From Castellaniella sp049650445 (GTDB lineage: Bacteria; Pseudomonadota; Gammaproteobacteria; Burkholderiales; Burkholderiaceae_B), in assembly GCF_049650445.1 (NCBI RefSeq), contig NZ_JBASAD010000027.1:1-64000 (forward strand): 64,000 bases of DNA, read 5' to 3'. A program made the translations under genes and the position numbers. Positions 59,916-64,000 of the stretch are shown piece after piece. Under the pieces are notes generated by a model. It saw only the letters and a program-made list of their open reading frames with translations. It ran no database searches and was not told the DNA's origin. How positions within the stretch are numbered: the first letter of the stretch is position 1; each line of letters starts with the position of its first letter.

Positions 59916-60698
59916 CTAGTCGTCCAGCAGCATCACCAGCTTGCAGTCCGGCCGGATCGCCAGGCGGAAGGTGAACTGCCGGAAACGCAGCCGCCCATCC
60001 GCCGGGTGCTGGAATTCGCGCAGACCGCCTTCCCGGTCCACCACGACCTGGCGCGTCCAGGCCCGGGCGAACAAGGGGCTGCCGGCCTGCAATTCGGCGA
60101 CCAGGGCCTCGATGCCCGATTCGCCCGCCAACGCCGCCACGTCGGCGCGGAATTCAGCCACCACCCGGCTGGCGCGCTCTTCCCAATCCACCACCAGCGT
60201 GCGCGCGGCCGGGTCCAGGAAGATGTAGCGCAGCAGATTGGGCTGACCCCGCGCGGGCCAGCCGTCGAAAACCCGCAACAAGGCGGCATTGCAGGCCAGT
60301 ACGTTCCAGGACTGATCCAGCACGTAGGCGGGGCAGCGGATGCTGTCGACGCAATCCTGCAGGCCATCCGGCAGGGCGATCGCGTCCAGGCGGCCGGCCT
60401 CCGGGTCGGCGCATTCGGCCAGGCTGAACAAATAGTGCCGCTCGGCGCGTGCCAGCCGCAGGGCCTCGGCCAGGCGGCTCCAGACGTCCACGGACACGGA
60501 CACCTCGCGTCCCTGTTCGATCCAGGTGTACCAGGTGGTGCTGATGCCGCACAACTGGGCGATTTCCTCACGCCGCAGGCCTGGCGTGCGGCGACGGACG
60601 CCGGGGGGCAGGCCGTGATCGGCGGGCGCGACGCGCGCCCGGGCACTGCGCAAAAAGGCGCCCAGCTCCCGGCGCCGCGCCGCGTCATCGCGCGGCAT
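59916..60698 (-). CDS. XRE-type regulator with MmyB-like ligand-binding domain
   Basis: Regulator of 260 aa. An N-terminal XRE HTH (about 8-80: RRRTPGLRREEIAQLCGISTTWYTWIEQGREVSVS) is followed by a PAS-like MmyB ligand domain (CPAYVLDQSWNVLACNAALL, LLRYIFLDPAARTLVVDW, RQFTFRLAIRPDCKLVMLLDD). This class often represses a neighbouring dehydrogenase or exporter; the convergent MFS gene is a candidate. It begins 12 bp after the metH stop on the same strand. Confidence 0.88.
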   Translation of the reverse strand: MPRDDAARRRELGAFLRSARARVAPADHGLPPGVRRRTPGLRREEIAQLCGISTTWYTWIEQGREVSVSVDVWSRLAEALRLARAERHYLFSLAECADPEAGRLDAIALPDGLQDCVDSIRCPAYVLDQSWNVLACNAALLRVFDGWPARGQPNLLRYIFLDPAARTLVVDWEERASRVVAEFRADVAALAGESGIEALVAELQAGSPLFARAWTRQVVVDREGGLREFQHPADGRLRFRQFTFRLAIRPDCKLVMLLDD

Positions 60699-60710
60699 CG
60701 CCGGCCCCCA

Positions 60711-64000
<3,290 letters not shown>

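Overview
The window is a GC-rich, densely packed stretch of chromosome. Gene content and family flavour (DabAB with carbonic anhydrase, MutT-ThiE fusion, pilD-coaE-zapD order, panC-scpA-DUF3460, degradative HMG-CoA reductase with a TRAP transporter) suggest a betaproteobacterium of the Burkholderiales, probably Alcaligenaceae. That placement is inferred from gene order and protein style; no rRNA is present. I see no insertion sequence, prophage or CRISPR array. One tRNA gene, tRNA-Pro(CGG), is present.

Layout. 1-6.3 kb: the tail of an NADP-type aldehyde dehydrogenase, then an inorganic-carbon module (dabB-dabA facing a LysR regulator that overlaps a beta-carbonic anhydrase). 6.3-14.3 kb: Nudix hydrolase, DnaQ-like exonuclease with a cNMP/CBS/DUF294 protein, a GGDEF-EAL protein with a damaged cyclase site, free methionine-R-sulfoxide reductase, and an unrecognised exported protein. 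14.5-18.7 kb: nrdA-nrdB-nrdH behind two NrdR boxes and closed by a strong terminator. nrdA carries an extra segment of about 70 residues between two catalytic cysteines.

18.7-33.7 kb is the most interesting part: a sugar-acid island. A GntR regulator, a UxaA/GarD-type dehydratase and a PhnX-like HAD enzyme run leftward. A polar-amino-acid-type ABC transporter plus an L-fuconate-dehydratase homologue runs rightward. A converging operon supplies a 2-keto-3-deoxy-sugar-acid dehydrogenase (SDR), a fumarylacetoacetate-hydrolase-family lyase and a second ABC transporter of the same class, under a divergent IclR regulator. Both binding proteins keep the carboxylate-binding Arg but lack the Asp that normally holds the ligand amino group, so both may import sugar acids rather than amino acids.

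32.3-39.6 kb: aldehyde dehydrogenase, class II HMG-CoA reductase and a DctPQM TRAP transporter, facing a MocR-type regulator; this looks like mevalonate uptake and breakdown. 39.7-44.1 kb: a PQQ-type sugar dehydrogenase, tRNA-Pro, ispB, a DUF815 ATPase and a MutT-ThiE fusion. 44.1-53.1 kb: a complete MdtABC-like RND efflux system with its outer-membrane channel. 53.1-64 kb: zapD, coaE, an atypical prepilin peptidase, a lipoprotein, a small LuxR-type regulator, panC, scpA, DUF3460, an MFS exporter, an XRE/MmyB-type regulator and the C-terminal nine-tenths or so of metH, which runs off the right edge.

The ORF-rich antisense strands opposite nrdA, dabA and the RND genes are GC-rich shadows and are not annotated.
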